NCBI RefSeq assembly: GCF_000283155.1
Contig: NW_004454156.1
Location: forward strand, 33,550,284-33,614,283
Length of the DNA: 64,000 nt
From: Ceratotherium simum simum
Taxonomy: Eukaryota > Chordata > Mammalia > Perissodactyla > Rhinocerotidae
Reading direction: 5' to 3'
The position numbers and the translations under genes are program-made. Shown here piece after piece: positions 54,086 through 64,000 of this stretch; position 1 is the stretch's first letter; the number at the start of each line of letters is the position of its first letter. The notes under the pieces are model-generated. The model had not been told where the DNA came from. It did not search any database and saw nothing but the letters and a program-made list of their open reading frames with translations.

Positions 54086-55244
54086 GCCCAGGTCCCCTCC
54101 TGCACCCTCAACACATTGCCTCTGGCTGATCAGTTCTTACTTGGAGTTTACATTAGTCCAACGCTCCGAGGTCCACAGTTGCTGTTCTACCCAGAGACTA
54201 GCTTTTCTGGTTATGACGCACACGTGGGTCTGTGTGCATTTCCAGATCACTCACCCTTATCTTTTAGTAGGAGAGCTTCCCAAGGGCAGCTGCCTGTGGC
54301 AGAAAGGATCCCAGATCATTAGAATTAGGTGGTGTTGACACAGCCCTCTTCTTCCAAGGACTTCAAAACCCTTTCCAGTATCCTCCAAGGACAGAACTTC
54401 CTGGCTACATTTTGTAGACAGATGTCAGAAGGCACCCCAAGAATCCCATTTTGAATTTCTGGCTGTCAGCTTGGGCACTTTGAGCCAGAGACCCAGCTGA
54501 CTTCTTAAAGCAAGCTGCAACCAGCAGACACTGTAAATATGGGCAGTCCCTGGGGACCAGCCCCTAGTAGTTGGATCTAAGGGGAGAAGAGTGCAGAGCC
54601 TACAGCTGAGCTCTGGGGTAGACGGGAAAAGGGGAAAGTGGATGGAGAGAGCTCTCCTTGGACCCATAAAGGGCAGGGGAGGCACAGGAAGGGATAGGAG
54701 ATGAGAGACCACAGGTGCTCGTAAGGGAGAACACCCTGGGCCCTCTGGGTGCCATTTTGGGTGTGATGAGCTGGAAGCCAGACTTGGACACTCAAGCGAT
54801 GTTGTTGAGCAGGCAGTGGGCTGGGAGGCAGGAGACCTGGGTCCAGCTCCGGTTCTGCTCCTGCCTGTGTCACACTCCCTCCATCGCCCATCCCCTTATC
54901 TGTAACGTAGAAGTGCTTCCGTTCTCCCTCTATTTCCCAGAGGATTGATGAGGAACAACTGAGGGGACAGATGAGGACAGGGAAGGGTTGATACTAGAGG
55001 GAAGAAGGAGACTGATGGCCGTTGTGGAGGAATAATAGAACTGATTCCACGAGGCTCAAGGGCAGACTGTGATGTTACAGGAGAAGGAGCTCAGTGCCAG
55101 CATAAATAGCTGTCCCTAGCACCTTTCAAAGATGGACCGGGCTGCCTTGTTTGGTACTGAGCTCCCCGCCACTGGAGGTGTAGGCAGAGGCCAGAGGGGA
55201 GGGAGGCTGTAAAGAAGATTCCTGCTGTCAGGGTGGACTAGACC
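54086..55244 (+). other. TOM1: TOM1 intron 1, mostly unassigned
   Basis: Contains a forward MIR at about 54805-54960 ('GGCAGGAGACCTGGGTCCAG'). The rest shows no exon or recognised repeat. Confidence 0.45.
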
Positions 55245-55562
55245 GGGCTCTGCCAACGTTTTCTACTGTAAAGGGCCAGAAAGTAAATATTTCCAGTTTT
55301 GTGGGCCTGATGGTCTCTGTTGCAGTTACTCAGCTCTGCCATTATAGCACAAAAGCAGACATGAATGGGCATGACTGTGTTCCAATCAAACTTTATGAAC
55401 ACTGAAATTTGAATTGCATGTAATTTTCACATCATGAAATATGATTCTTTGGGGGTTTTTTCCCAACCATTTAAAAATGTGAAGACCATTCTTAGTTCTC
55501 GGGCCATATAAACAAAAACAGACTGAGTTGGGCAGGTGGGTTCATAGTTTGCTGACCTCTGG
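55245..55562. repeat. hAT-like DNA transposon relic, copy 2
   Basis: 'TTTCTACTGTAAAGGGCCAG', 'GTTCCAATCAAACTTTATGA' and 'TTCATAGTTTGCTGACCTCT' form a fuller copy of the family seen at 38952-39165. Confidence 0.6.
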
Positions 55563-55859
55563 GTCAGAGCTACTGGCCAGAGGCAGAGTGATGGAGGGCG
55601 GTGTTCTTCCAGGTGAGTCCCAGAACACCCACATCAGAGATGCTTGAGGGTACTCCTGCCGTGGGGCCACTGAGTCAGGACCTCTACCGTTTCTCACAGC
55701 ATGGCCTGGGGAGCCCTCACGTCTTGGAGCGCCAGTCCCCTGCTCTGTAAGTGCTGGAGCCAGGTTAGAGCCCAGGTCTCTGTCCTCAGGATAACAGGGA
55801 ATGATGTCCAGGAAGGGCTTTGTGTCAACTGGCCGCGCGGTACCCGCAGGCGTCCAGGA

Positions 55860-56090
55860 TGAGCTCCTGAGTCAGACCAGATGGTCTGAGTCCTGGTTCG
55901 GCCTTCACTGGCTTTGTTTCCCAGGGCAAGTTACTTAACCCGTCTGTTCTTCAGTTTCCTGTCTGTAAAATAAGGACGATAATAGCACCTATCAGTTGGG
56001 ATTGCTGTGTTTTCGTGTCATAAAGACCTTAAAGGTCTGCCTTATTGTGCCTGCCAGGCAGTAAGCATCCATAATTGTTAGCTATTGTGA
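55860..56090 (+). repeat. MIR SINE
   Basis: 'GGGCAAGTTACTTAACCCGT' and 'TCAGTTTCCTGTCTGTAAAA' are the MIR core. Confidence 0.7.
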
Positions 56091-57105
56091 TTTTTTCACA
56101 GGCGTTGCCATCATTGCTGGGGTGTAGTCTAAGTTAGTGGCAGAGCAAAGGTGCCAACCCAGGGCTCTGGCTCCAGTGCAGCATCTGTGTTGGTCTTGGT
56201 GTCACTGGGAATGAGCAGTCACTGGCTGGGTGGCAGTCACATTCACAGACAGGTCAGGTTTCAGGCTGTGCGGGGGAGCTGATTCTCACTTGGGAATTAA
56301 AGCCTTTGTCTGACCCCACGGATGGAGCTGGTGAATAGGTTTTGTTCCCTCACTGAGCTCAAAGAAATAAGAGTCAAGTCCCGGATTTCCACTCCTCTCG
56401 TTTTGGAAAAAAACAAAAACCCTCAGTGTCTTCTAAGTAGCTTGGGGCCATCACCCTGTGAGAAGCAGGGGGACTCAGGACAAGTTAACTCTTTACCTCC
56501 TTACCAAGGAGGCGGATCTAGGCTACGGTCCCCAGACTTCCGTCCTTCATGCGCCACCTTTAGTTTTATTTTCATAGTGTTTTCCTTTTATGGGCTCACC
56601 TTTTTTAATTTGACCTCATCCTGTGTAATTATATCCCTGAAATCATGACTGATGAGCTAGTTCATGGTTGTTTTTCTATTCTACGTTAAAGAAATATGCA
56701 GGTCTAAAAACGTCTTTAAGTTGGCCCATGAGCCCACCTCCCTTGCTCCTGGGTAGCACGTTTTGGTCACGTGGATGTAAGTGGTCTGAATAGGAACAGG
56801 GCTTGGACCCTGCATCAGAAGACCTGGGTTCAAGTGCCAGCTCCACCCCTTTTCAGCTGTGACCCCCATGCCATGCCAGACATGGGAAACTTAGCAGTTC
56901 ATGGAGCACCGAAAAGTGCCGTGGACAGCCAGGCTGCTGTGCAAGACCCGGGGAGGGCCTGGGCTTCACTCCTGGTGGGGGAGGTGGAGAAAGGGGGGAA
57001 GCAGGAGGGGAGAGGAGCCAGCCAGACCATGTGAGGCTGAGACCAGCAGAATTTAAGCACAGACAGAGGTGTCCCTGTTCGACTGGAACTTGTTTGCACT
57101 GATGC
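56091..57105 (+). other. TOM1: TOM1 intron 1, no gene recognised
   Basis: Short ORFs (56322-56648, 56771-57034) have no family signature. No clear repeat assignment. Confidence 0.4.
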
Positions 57106-57114
57106 AGTATAAAC

Positions 57115-57485
57115 GCCGGGGGGGTTAACTTTATGTGTCAACTTGGCTGGGCCATGGTACCCAGATATTTGGTCAGACATTATTCTAGATGTTTCTGTAA
57201 GGTATTTTTTAGGTGAGATTAACATTTAAATCAGTGGACTTTGAGTAGAGCAGATTACCCTCCATAAAGTGGGTAGGCCTTGTCCAGTCAGTTGAAGGCC
57301 TGAGTAGAAGAAAGACTGGCCTCCCCAGGGGCGGAAATCCTGCCTGCGGATGACCTCTGGACTTGAGCTGCGTCTGTGCTCTGGATCTCCAGCCTGCTGG
57401 CCTACCCTGCGGGTTTTGGACTTGCCAAGTCCCCACCATCCCATGAGCCAATCCCTTCAAATAAATCTCTCTTGATAGAGTGTGT
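57115..57485 (+). repeat. Unclassified interspersed repeat with LTR-like 3' end
   Basis: Starts 'GGGTTAACTTTATGTGTCAA', passes 'CAGATATTTGGTCAGACATT' and ends 'CCCTTCAAATAAATCTCTCT'. This is a familiar mammalian repeat layout, but I cannot name the family. Confidence 0.4.
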
Positions 57486-57994
57486 GAGTTGTCAGTAACA
57501 TTTTTTATATTCACACGTGGGGGGAGGAAAAAAGAATGTCCTGTCCACCTGGGCCAGCCACTTCAGGCGTCTGCTTTCACAGCGTCACTTCCTCGTACCT
57601 GGATGGTTTTTACAAACCTTTCTTCGTCTAACTGGAATTTTCTTCAGTTAGATACTATAGTTAGTTACCTCAACTTTGAAATTGTGGGTTGCAGAAGTTG
57701 TGCCTTCTGTAAGGTATTTTAGGGTTCCTCTTGTGGCCTGTGGTTACAGAATGGCAGGGGAGAGGCAGCCAGGGTTTTGAGGAAGGACAGCTTAGCAATT
57801 TAGGAAACTGATGGAACTTTCCATGCTCGGTCTGGAGAGAGTTGTTCATTTGGAAATTAGGCTTCAAGATAGTTTGCCGGCTGAAAAAAAATTACTTCTG
57901 CACGTATGCAATTTAAAAATCTATTTTGTGTGAGTGCTTCAGATTTTCAAACAGTAACTTTCTGGTTGATATTTTTGTGGTTGATAACGCTTGT

Positions 57995-58222
57995 TGTGGT
58001 GCTTGCTGTGTGCTAGGTAGGATACAAAGGGCTTGGAAGGCTTTCTCTCATTTCTTCCTCACGCAGCCCTGGAAGGTGGGCGCTTTAGTGATACCCATTC
58101 TGCAGAGGAGGACCTGCGGCACAGAGAGGTTAGGGAATTCACTCAGGGTCACACAGCTAGTGAGTGCTCAAGTCAGGACTTGAACTGGGATTTGTCTGTG
58201 TCCAGACCCTGTGCTCCTAACT
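57995..58222 (-). repeat. MIR SINE
   Basis: 'CTGCAGAGGAGGACCTGCGG', 'GGGTCACACAGCTAGTGAGT' and 'GACTTGAACTGGGATTTGTC' give a clear reverse MIR. Confidence 0.8.
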
Positions 58223-60100
58223 TTTCCCCCTCATTGCTTCCCCTTAGAACTAAAAGGGACCTGCCAGGTTTCCTTTTGAGTGAAAATGTCTGGGTCCATC
58301 TAGAATGAATGTGTTCCTAATGCTTCTTTCTATATCCACGCCCCGCCCCCGACCTTTAGCATATCGGTTTCATCCTCACGCTTGTCCTCACGCGGCAGGA
58401 AGTACCCCTGAAGGCACCAGCTGCCCCTGCCTCTGTTATCAGGAAAGCAAAACCTTCCCCATGAGCCGCCCAGGAGAATTCCACTTCTGCCTCAGGGGCC
58501 GGACCTGGATCACAGGGCCACTTCTGGCTGCAGGGAGACTAGAAGAGCTAATTGCCATGGGCCGGTGAAGAGTGTCTTTCAGAACGACGAAGCCTGTAGG
58601 AGCTCTGTGCTGTAGAGTTAATACACATCTAATGTAGTCTCAGGGCGCATTCATATGAATACCACACCCAGTGTGGGCAGGTGAGTTCCCACCCTGCACT
58701 TCCGGAAGGACAGCACCGCTGGCCTGTGTCCCAAGGGATCGATCAGAGTGGTGCAGGCTCTGGAGAAGTGTCCAGAGTGGCGTGGCCACAGGAACTGAGG
58801 ATGTTAGAGTGGAGGACAGATTAAGGAGGGACATGGTACTTTTTAAAAATATTCATCGGATGCCAATTGGGAGAAAGATTAGGATTTCTACACAACAGAA
58901 ACTAAGGCATCAGTGAGGGCCAAAGGGTGGGAGTATTTCATTTAAATTAGTGTTATAAAGGTTTATTGTCCTGGTGAATATGGCCTTATCCTTCATTCAG
59001 TCATTCATCAAACGTGTACTGCAGGTTTATCCTGCGCTCAGTGCTGTCTGGTATAGAGAATTCGGTGATTCATGAGCTATAATCTCCACTCTTGAGCTCA
59101 CAGCCTAATGGGAGAAACAAGAAATCAATTCTATAGAGTTATTTTAACAACTCTACTAATAATAGAGCTTATAATTGTGGTCCGCGCAAAAATGTTGTTG
59201 GCCCCATGAGTGAAGGAGCAGGCCCTCTGGGGAGTCAGGGCAGGCTCCACACAGAGACCTGACCTTGAGCTGGGTTAGAGCATGAGTTAAGGTTGGGAGG
59301 TGGGGAGGAGCACATTCCTGGAAGGAGGACGGCCTGCTCACAAGCACAGAAGCCTAAGGGAGTAGGACCGGGGGGCCTGGGCTGGTGGGAAGAGGAAGTG
59401 AGGAGAACGCCTGGGCCGGGTCTCCCCAACATCCTACTGACCATGCTCCAGTGATGCCCAGTGTAGCTCCGGTTCCATAGGGCAGAGTCCCAGGGGGGAG
59501 GCAGCGCGGTGGGACTCGGGACACAACAGGGAGTATCGGTCAGGGGTCCCTTCCCTGCGGGTGATAGGAGACCCAGCCAACGCAGGCCAAACCCGCCACC
59601 CCGTGCTTTGCTTCCCTAGCAAGAAGCGTGAGGGCCGGGGGTTTCCAGGTTGGTTTGAAGCTCAACAATGTCTTTAAACGCCCAGGCTCTTGCTTTCTCT
59701 GTCCTTAGCATGTTGGCTTTTTGTCCTGAGCTTGTCACCTCCTTGGCTCAAGCTCCAAGCACCGTGCTCCCATGCCAGCCTCCCAGAAGAGAGAAAGGAA
59801 AGCGAAGGGGGAGAAAAGGCTTTCTTCTCCCTGGCCAGCACCTGGCCCAGGGCTGGACAAACAATAGAGATGGGCGGGAAGAAGGCACACAGAAGGCAAT
59901 TAGAAGGGTGGGTGCATGGGGTAAACGGTACTAGGCAGAGGATGGAGGCAGATGGTGGGGGGGGTGGGGAGAGGGGAGGTGAACAGAGGGGTGAGTATTA
60001 CTTAAAGCAAATCCCAAACTTCATATTGTTTCATTCATAAATATTTCAGTGTTTCTCTAAAAGGTACAGAATAGGAATCTTACTTGAAAATAAACAAACC
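58223..60100 (+). other. TOM1: TOM1 intron 1, no gene; unnamed repeat near 58,980-59,420
   Basis: 58,980-59,420 resembles the same unnamed family as 11,400-12,020 ('AGCCTAATGGGAGAAACAAG', 'CACATTCCTGGAAGGAGGAC'). The rest is unassigned. A G-rich tract is at 59955-59980. Confidence 0.4.
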
Positions 60101-60357
60101 AGAGCCAGCCCTGATGGGTTAGTGGTTAAAGTTCGGCAACTCCGCTTCGGTAGCCTAGGTTCGGTTGGTGGGCGCAGAACCACACCACTCATCTGTCAGT
60201 AGCCATGCTGTGGCGGCAGCTCCCATAGAAGAACTAGAAGGACCTACAACTAGAATATACAACTATGTACTGGGGCTTTGAGGAGGGGGGAAAAAAAGAG
60301 AGGAAGATTGGCAACAGATGTTAGCTCAGGGCAAATCTTTCCCAGCAAAAAAAAAAA
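60101..60357 (+). mobile_element. Old ERE-related SINE
   Basis: 'GAGCCAGCCCTGATGGGTTA', 'ACAACTATGTACTGGGGCTT' and 'TTAGCTCAGGGCAAATCTTT' keep the ERE order, with many substitutions and an A-rich tail. It is more diverged than the copies at 38157 and 52096. Confidence 0.85.
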
Positions 60358-60361
60358 AAAC

Positions 60362-61384
60362 AGCCTTAACTACAATACCATTATACACTTTAAAAAGATT
60401 ATACAGATGTGTTTTTTAAAGCTTGAAAACAGTAAATACTAGAAGGAAATCTCGACCATGGTTCGCTGTGGTTCCTTTGAGTGATATGAGTGGGTGACTT
60501 TTACGATGGAAAGGTGGCATTCAGTAAGTGTGGTCTAAAAAGAAAATGACCGTGGGCGTACTTTCCGGGGTGGAGGCTCTCAAAAGGGGCCTGTGGGAGC
60601 CGCCCAGAGTTGACGCTTCATGTCACTGTTTTCTTTGTCATGGTCAACTGATTCCTCTTGTACCCCTATTCCCTGGGTAGGGGAGCCCTGCCCTAGACTT
60701 GATCATAGTCTAGGGTGGGACTAGGTCTGCTATGGTTGGCATTGGCCTTTAAGGCAATTCCTTACTATTTGCAAGCCGAATTTCCTTGAATCTAAGACAC
60801 CATGGAGTGTAAAAAGAAAAAACTGCTAACTGAGCTCTGACAGGTCATTTGTAAGAAACACCCCAATATCAGAGGAGTTCAAGAGTGGAAAAGGGGAGCT
60901 TAGGGTCAGGGAAACAGTGAATATTATCTGGGGGGGGAGGGGACAGGTACTCAGCCTTGAACTGGAGCAGCAAGGCAGTCCGGAGGCTCAGTCAGTCCTT
61001 CCACAAACGCTGAGTGAACCTCTGCTCTCTGTCCCACCGGAGGGTAGGCCCCGGTGAGATAGAGATATCCCAGGAGCTCAGAGTCCACCCTGGACAGGTG
61101 GAGCAGAGTGAGAGCACACGGGCTTAGAGCTGCACAGGCCCGGCTGTGCATCCCCACTCCTCCACGTCCGGGCGTGGGCATCAGCTACCACTCCACGTGG
61201 TGGGAGCTGTGGGGAGGTGACCCGAGAGGAGGTACGCTGAGCACCGTGTGCAGTCTGACAGCGCACGCCAGTTAGATTGTCACTGTTGTTCGTGGTGTTG
61301 CTGTCCCAGTGCTGGATGAGGAGTGGCAGTTTGCCCAGTTGAAGGCAGCGCTGAGGGCTGACGTTGGGGGGGCCCTAAAGAGGA
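60362..61384 (+). other. TOM1: TOM1 intron 1, nothing recognised
   Basis: No exon or repeat family seen. Contains a G9-type tract near 60931-60939. Confidence 0.4.
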
Positions 61385-61810
61385 GCCAGCCTAGCCCGCT
61401 CCTTTCTTCCTCTACCTCCAGACCTCACAGCCCTGTGCTGTCTTGGCGCCTGGCCTTTTCCGTCAGGGCATTTCTGCCTTTTGTAATGTCACTGGAGCCT
61501 CCCACTGGACTGTAAATGTCCTGAGGGCGGGACCTGGTCGGTTTTGCTCACCAATGTCTCCCCAGGGCCTGGACGACAAGTGTGGAGTGTGTTTGGGAGG
61601 CTCATAGCGTAGTGGTTAAGAGAGTGGATTTGGGAACCAGGCCTCTTTGGGTTCGAATCTCTGCTCTGCAACTTACAAGCTGTGTGACCCTGGGCAAGTC
61701 ACTGACCTTTCCGTGCCCCTCAGTTTATTCATCCTCTGTCTTAACGGCTGTGGTGAGAGGTAACTGAGTTGGTGTGGAGTGCCGAGTCCCATGCTGAGTG
61801 CCCGGTGAGT
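61385..61810 (+). repeat. L2 fragment followed by MIR
   Basis: 61385-61580 resembles the L2 3' end ('ACTGTAAATGTCCTGAGGGC'). 61598-61810 is a forward MIR ('GCGTAGTGGTTAAGAGAGTG', 'GGGTTCGAATCTCTGCTCTG', 'CCTGGGCAAGTCACTGACCT'). Confidence 0.75.
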
Positions 61811-62464
61811 GTGGTGGTGGTGGAGTTGTCGTTGTCGTCGTCATCAGCCTGACTGAATAGAAGAAAGGCATTCCAGGCAGAAGCGAGAAAGAACAGGACC
61901 TGTGAAGGGACTAGGACACAGCCGATCGTGACTGAGGTCCGTCCTGAATGTCCCTCTCAGCTCCTGAAGAGGTCAGATTTTTGACCCTCAGGCCATGGGG
62001 AGTCATGGACAATTTTTAGATAGAGAAAAGTACTGGTTGGATTTATGTTTGAAGAGAAGAGGGTGGAGGTGATAGCCCAGGCCTGGGGGAGGTGACAGGG
62101 CCTAAACCAGAGCTGTCACAGTGATGATGGAGTGTGGGGCAACTCGGAGATTTGTCGAGCAGCTGGGATGCACAGGACTTGGCAGCTGTTTGAAGGTGCA
62201 GGGCGGTGGGGAGAAGGCTCCAGGCTGCTCGCCTCCTGGCTGACTTGGGCAGGAGGTGGTCACTGTGGCTCGCATCCGTGATGCTGACCAGGGTTCCACT
62301 GAGCACTCACAGAAATGGCCTCCTCCAGAGTGACAGCGGGAGCAGGGCTTCCCCTATGGCCGAGAGGGCGGGCTTGCCAGCTATTGGGGCTGAACAGACA
62401 GGACCAGGTCTGGAGCTGGAGCATCTTTGCTGGCCACTCTTTCCTGCTCTGGGCCCGTCACAGT
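61811..62464 (+). other. TOM1: TOM1 intron 1, unnamed repeat and unassigned
   Basis: About 61,850-62,250 resembles the unnamed mammalian repeat ('AGGCATTCCAGGCAGAAGCG'). No exon recognised. Confidence 0.4.
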
Positions 62465-62680
62465 CATGGTACTCAGCAGTTACTCATTGCTGCTCTTTAC
62501 CTGATGTGGTACATGCATTGTCTGGCTGAAAAGTCTCGTCGCCCTGTGAGGCAGGAGTCTTATCTCGGTTTTACAGATGAGGAAACGGAGACCCAGAGGA
62601 CTTGGATCCTTGCCCGTGGTCTCCGAGTTAAGAGGTGGGGTCAGATTTATCCCACTGCAAAGCTGTGCCGCTGCCCAGCC
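62465..62680 (-). repeat. MIR SINE
   Basis: 'TCGGTTTTACAGATGAGGAA' and 'AGTTAAGAGGTGGGGTCAGA' form a reverse MIR. Confidence 0.7.
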
Positions 62681-63768
62681 TGACTGCCTGCCGCCATGTG
62701 GGCAGACTCTTGGGAGCCCTCTGGGGAGGTGGCGTCTGCACCAGGTCCAACACAGAAAGGACAGACTACTGAGCAGACAGACAGGCACTCAGTGATCCAG
62801 ATCCACTGGCCTGCCAGCCCTAGGCAACAGCAAGGCAGGCTAACGACAGATGGGGGTCTGCCAGGCCTGGCCTCCTCAGGAGCTGGGAACCAGAGCAGAG
62901 CTCTGCCCAGGGGTTTTGAAGGCTACTGCCAACAGCCCAGAGATCGGGAAGTCAGCTGTCATTCTCTTGGAACTGGTAACCATTGTCACTGGTTTTTATT
63001 CCCTCTTCTTAAAATAGCAAGCTGAGTTACTATTGTGGTTAAAAACAAAAACAAAACCAATATCCCCAGATTCCTGTGGGTTTAAATTTCTGCCTTTAAT
63101 GGAGCACGCCCACCCCGTGGAAATCTTTATTAGAGAAGTCTTACAATTCTCCCCAGTCCTGCAGTCTACTCCCAGACCTGCGGGGAGTTGGCAGGTGGTG
63201 GATGGGCTGGGCCCGTCTGGGTCTGGGCACACCTTTCTTCTGCTGAAATTGCTCAGCTGGGTCTTGTCTCTCTGCTGCCTCTTCCTCCTCTTCCTCTCCC
63301 CATTCCTGTTCAGGCTGACTGAAACCCCCCGTTTCCTCACTCCCCAAAAAAACTCCATCCTCTGTGTGGCTCTGCCCACTGCTGGCTCTCAGGACTAAAG
63401 AACTTGCCAGCTGTGCTCAGGTCGACATTAGACGCATGCTCCAGGTCCTTCTGTACCCACCGGTTCGCTGGGATGGTATTCCTCGGACTTAAAAATATCC
63501 TAGCCACCCCCTTAACAGCCCACTTGCCTTTCCAAAATGACCTTAATCCCTTCTCTCCCCTAGAAGAAGAGAGGTGCCCATCATTATCAGGGGTCGCTGG
63601 GGGGTCACAAGGGAATCCGATTGAGGAGCTGCCCAGAGACCTGCCAGTGGAGCCAGGGGTCCGGGAGGAGGGGCAGATGGCCCTTGTGGTCCAGAGGACC
63701 CTTCTGGGAAAGCAGAGCTGCCTGACCCCTGATGAAAGACGGGGCAGTGGCATCAATGGCCACTCCTC
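62681..63768 (+). other. TOM1: TOM1 intron 1, no gene recognised
   Basis: Several overlapping ORFs on both strands (e.g. 63033-63398, 63337-63777) reflect GC-rich sequence. None resembles TOM1 exon 2 or another family I recognise. Confidence 0.4.
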
Positions 63769-63769
63769 C

Positions 63770-63915
63770 CTTGCCACTGTGTGCCCTTCCTGTGCCTCAG
63801 TCTCCTCATTAGTCAGGTGAGGGCAATGATGTACACCTGAGGGCTGTGAGGATTAACTCACATTCTTTATAGAAACAGCTAACAGTGCTGGGTATTACGT
63901 AGTATATAACTTGAG
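63770..63915 (+). repeat. MIR SINE, 3' part
   Basis: 'TGCCTCAGTCTCCTCATTAG' and 'GGGCTGTGAGGATTAACTCA' follow MIR order. Confidence 0.65.
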
Positions 63916-64000
63916 AAGTTAAAATACAATTGTGGAAGGGCATGCAGGCCAGGCTGAGCACCAGGGAGCCTTGAAAGGATTTGGGGCACGGGAGGGCCAG

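Noticed and set aside
50407..64000. Search for TOM1 exon 2 and further exons
   Set aside because: No sequence encoding the expected EKATDGSLQ-SEDW start of the next exon was found in any frame. Intron 1 appears to extend past the window.
1..64000. CRISPR array, operon, integrase or phage-type system
   Set aside because: No spaced direct repeats of CRISPR type and no prokaryotic gene organisation. Tandem repeats present are short minisatellites.

Overview
This is vertebrate nuclear DNA, almost certainly from a perissodactyl and most likely a horse-type genome (Equus). At least ten copies of the tRNA-derived equine SINE family (ERE) are present, several with intact target-site duplications. 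They lie among old mammalian repeats: MIR, L2, L1 relics, MER5A-like and Tigger-like DNA transposons, and LTR fragments. Genes are split by GT-AG introns and start in CpG islands, and nothing in the window looks prokaryotic or viral.

Layout: (1) 1-15,130 holds no recognisable gene. It is repeat-rich intergenic DNA dominated by degenerate L1 in both orientations. (2) 15,375-46,905 is the complete HMGXB4 (HMG2L1) transcription unit on the + strand. It has a CpG-island promoter, partly hidden by a 338-base run of N, one non-coding first exon and ten coding exons. Spliced together the coding exons give 1,806 nt, or 601 residues plus a stop, which is the length known for the human protein. The lysine/serine-rich N-terminal region (exons 2-5) is separated by a 13.2 kb intron from the HMG box (exons 6-8). 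A conserved C-terminal region (exons 8-11) and a roughly 2 kb 3'UTR follow. (3) 46,910-49,890 is a short intergenic spacer. (4) 49,890-50,560 is a second CpG-island promoter, carrying CRE sites, GC boxes and a palindromic CLEAR/E-box. It drives TOM1 on the + strand, of which only the first coding exon (17 codons plus 1 nt) is in the window. (5) 50,407-64,000 is TOM1 intron 1, with young SINE insertions and MIR/L2 relics. The HMGXB4-TOM1 order and orientation match the arrangement on human 22q12.

The two genes do not form a pathway. HMGXB4 is a nuclear HMG-box chromatin/transcription cofactor. TOM1 is a cytosolic/endosomal VHS-GAT adaptor for ubiquitinated cargo and endosome/autophagosome maturation. 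I found no new biological system here. The most useful second-look items are the CLEAR motif in the TOM1 promoter, a closely spaced inverted ERE pair inside HMGXB4 intron 9, two coding homopolymers just upstream of the HMG box, and a YY1-type start site whose core contains the AUG of a 15-codon upstream ORF.

Exon boundaries of coding exons were read base by base from splice sites and reading frame. Repeat boundaries are approximate unless a target-site duplication is quoted, and repeat family names rest on remembered consensus features, not on a search.
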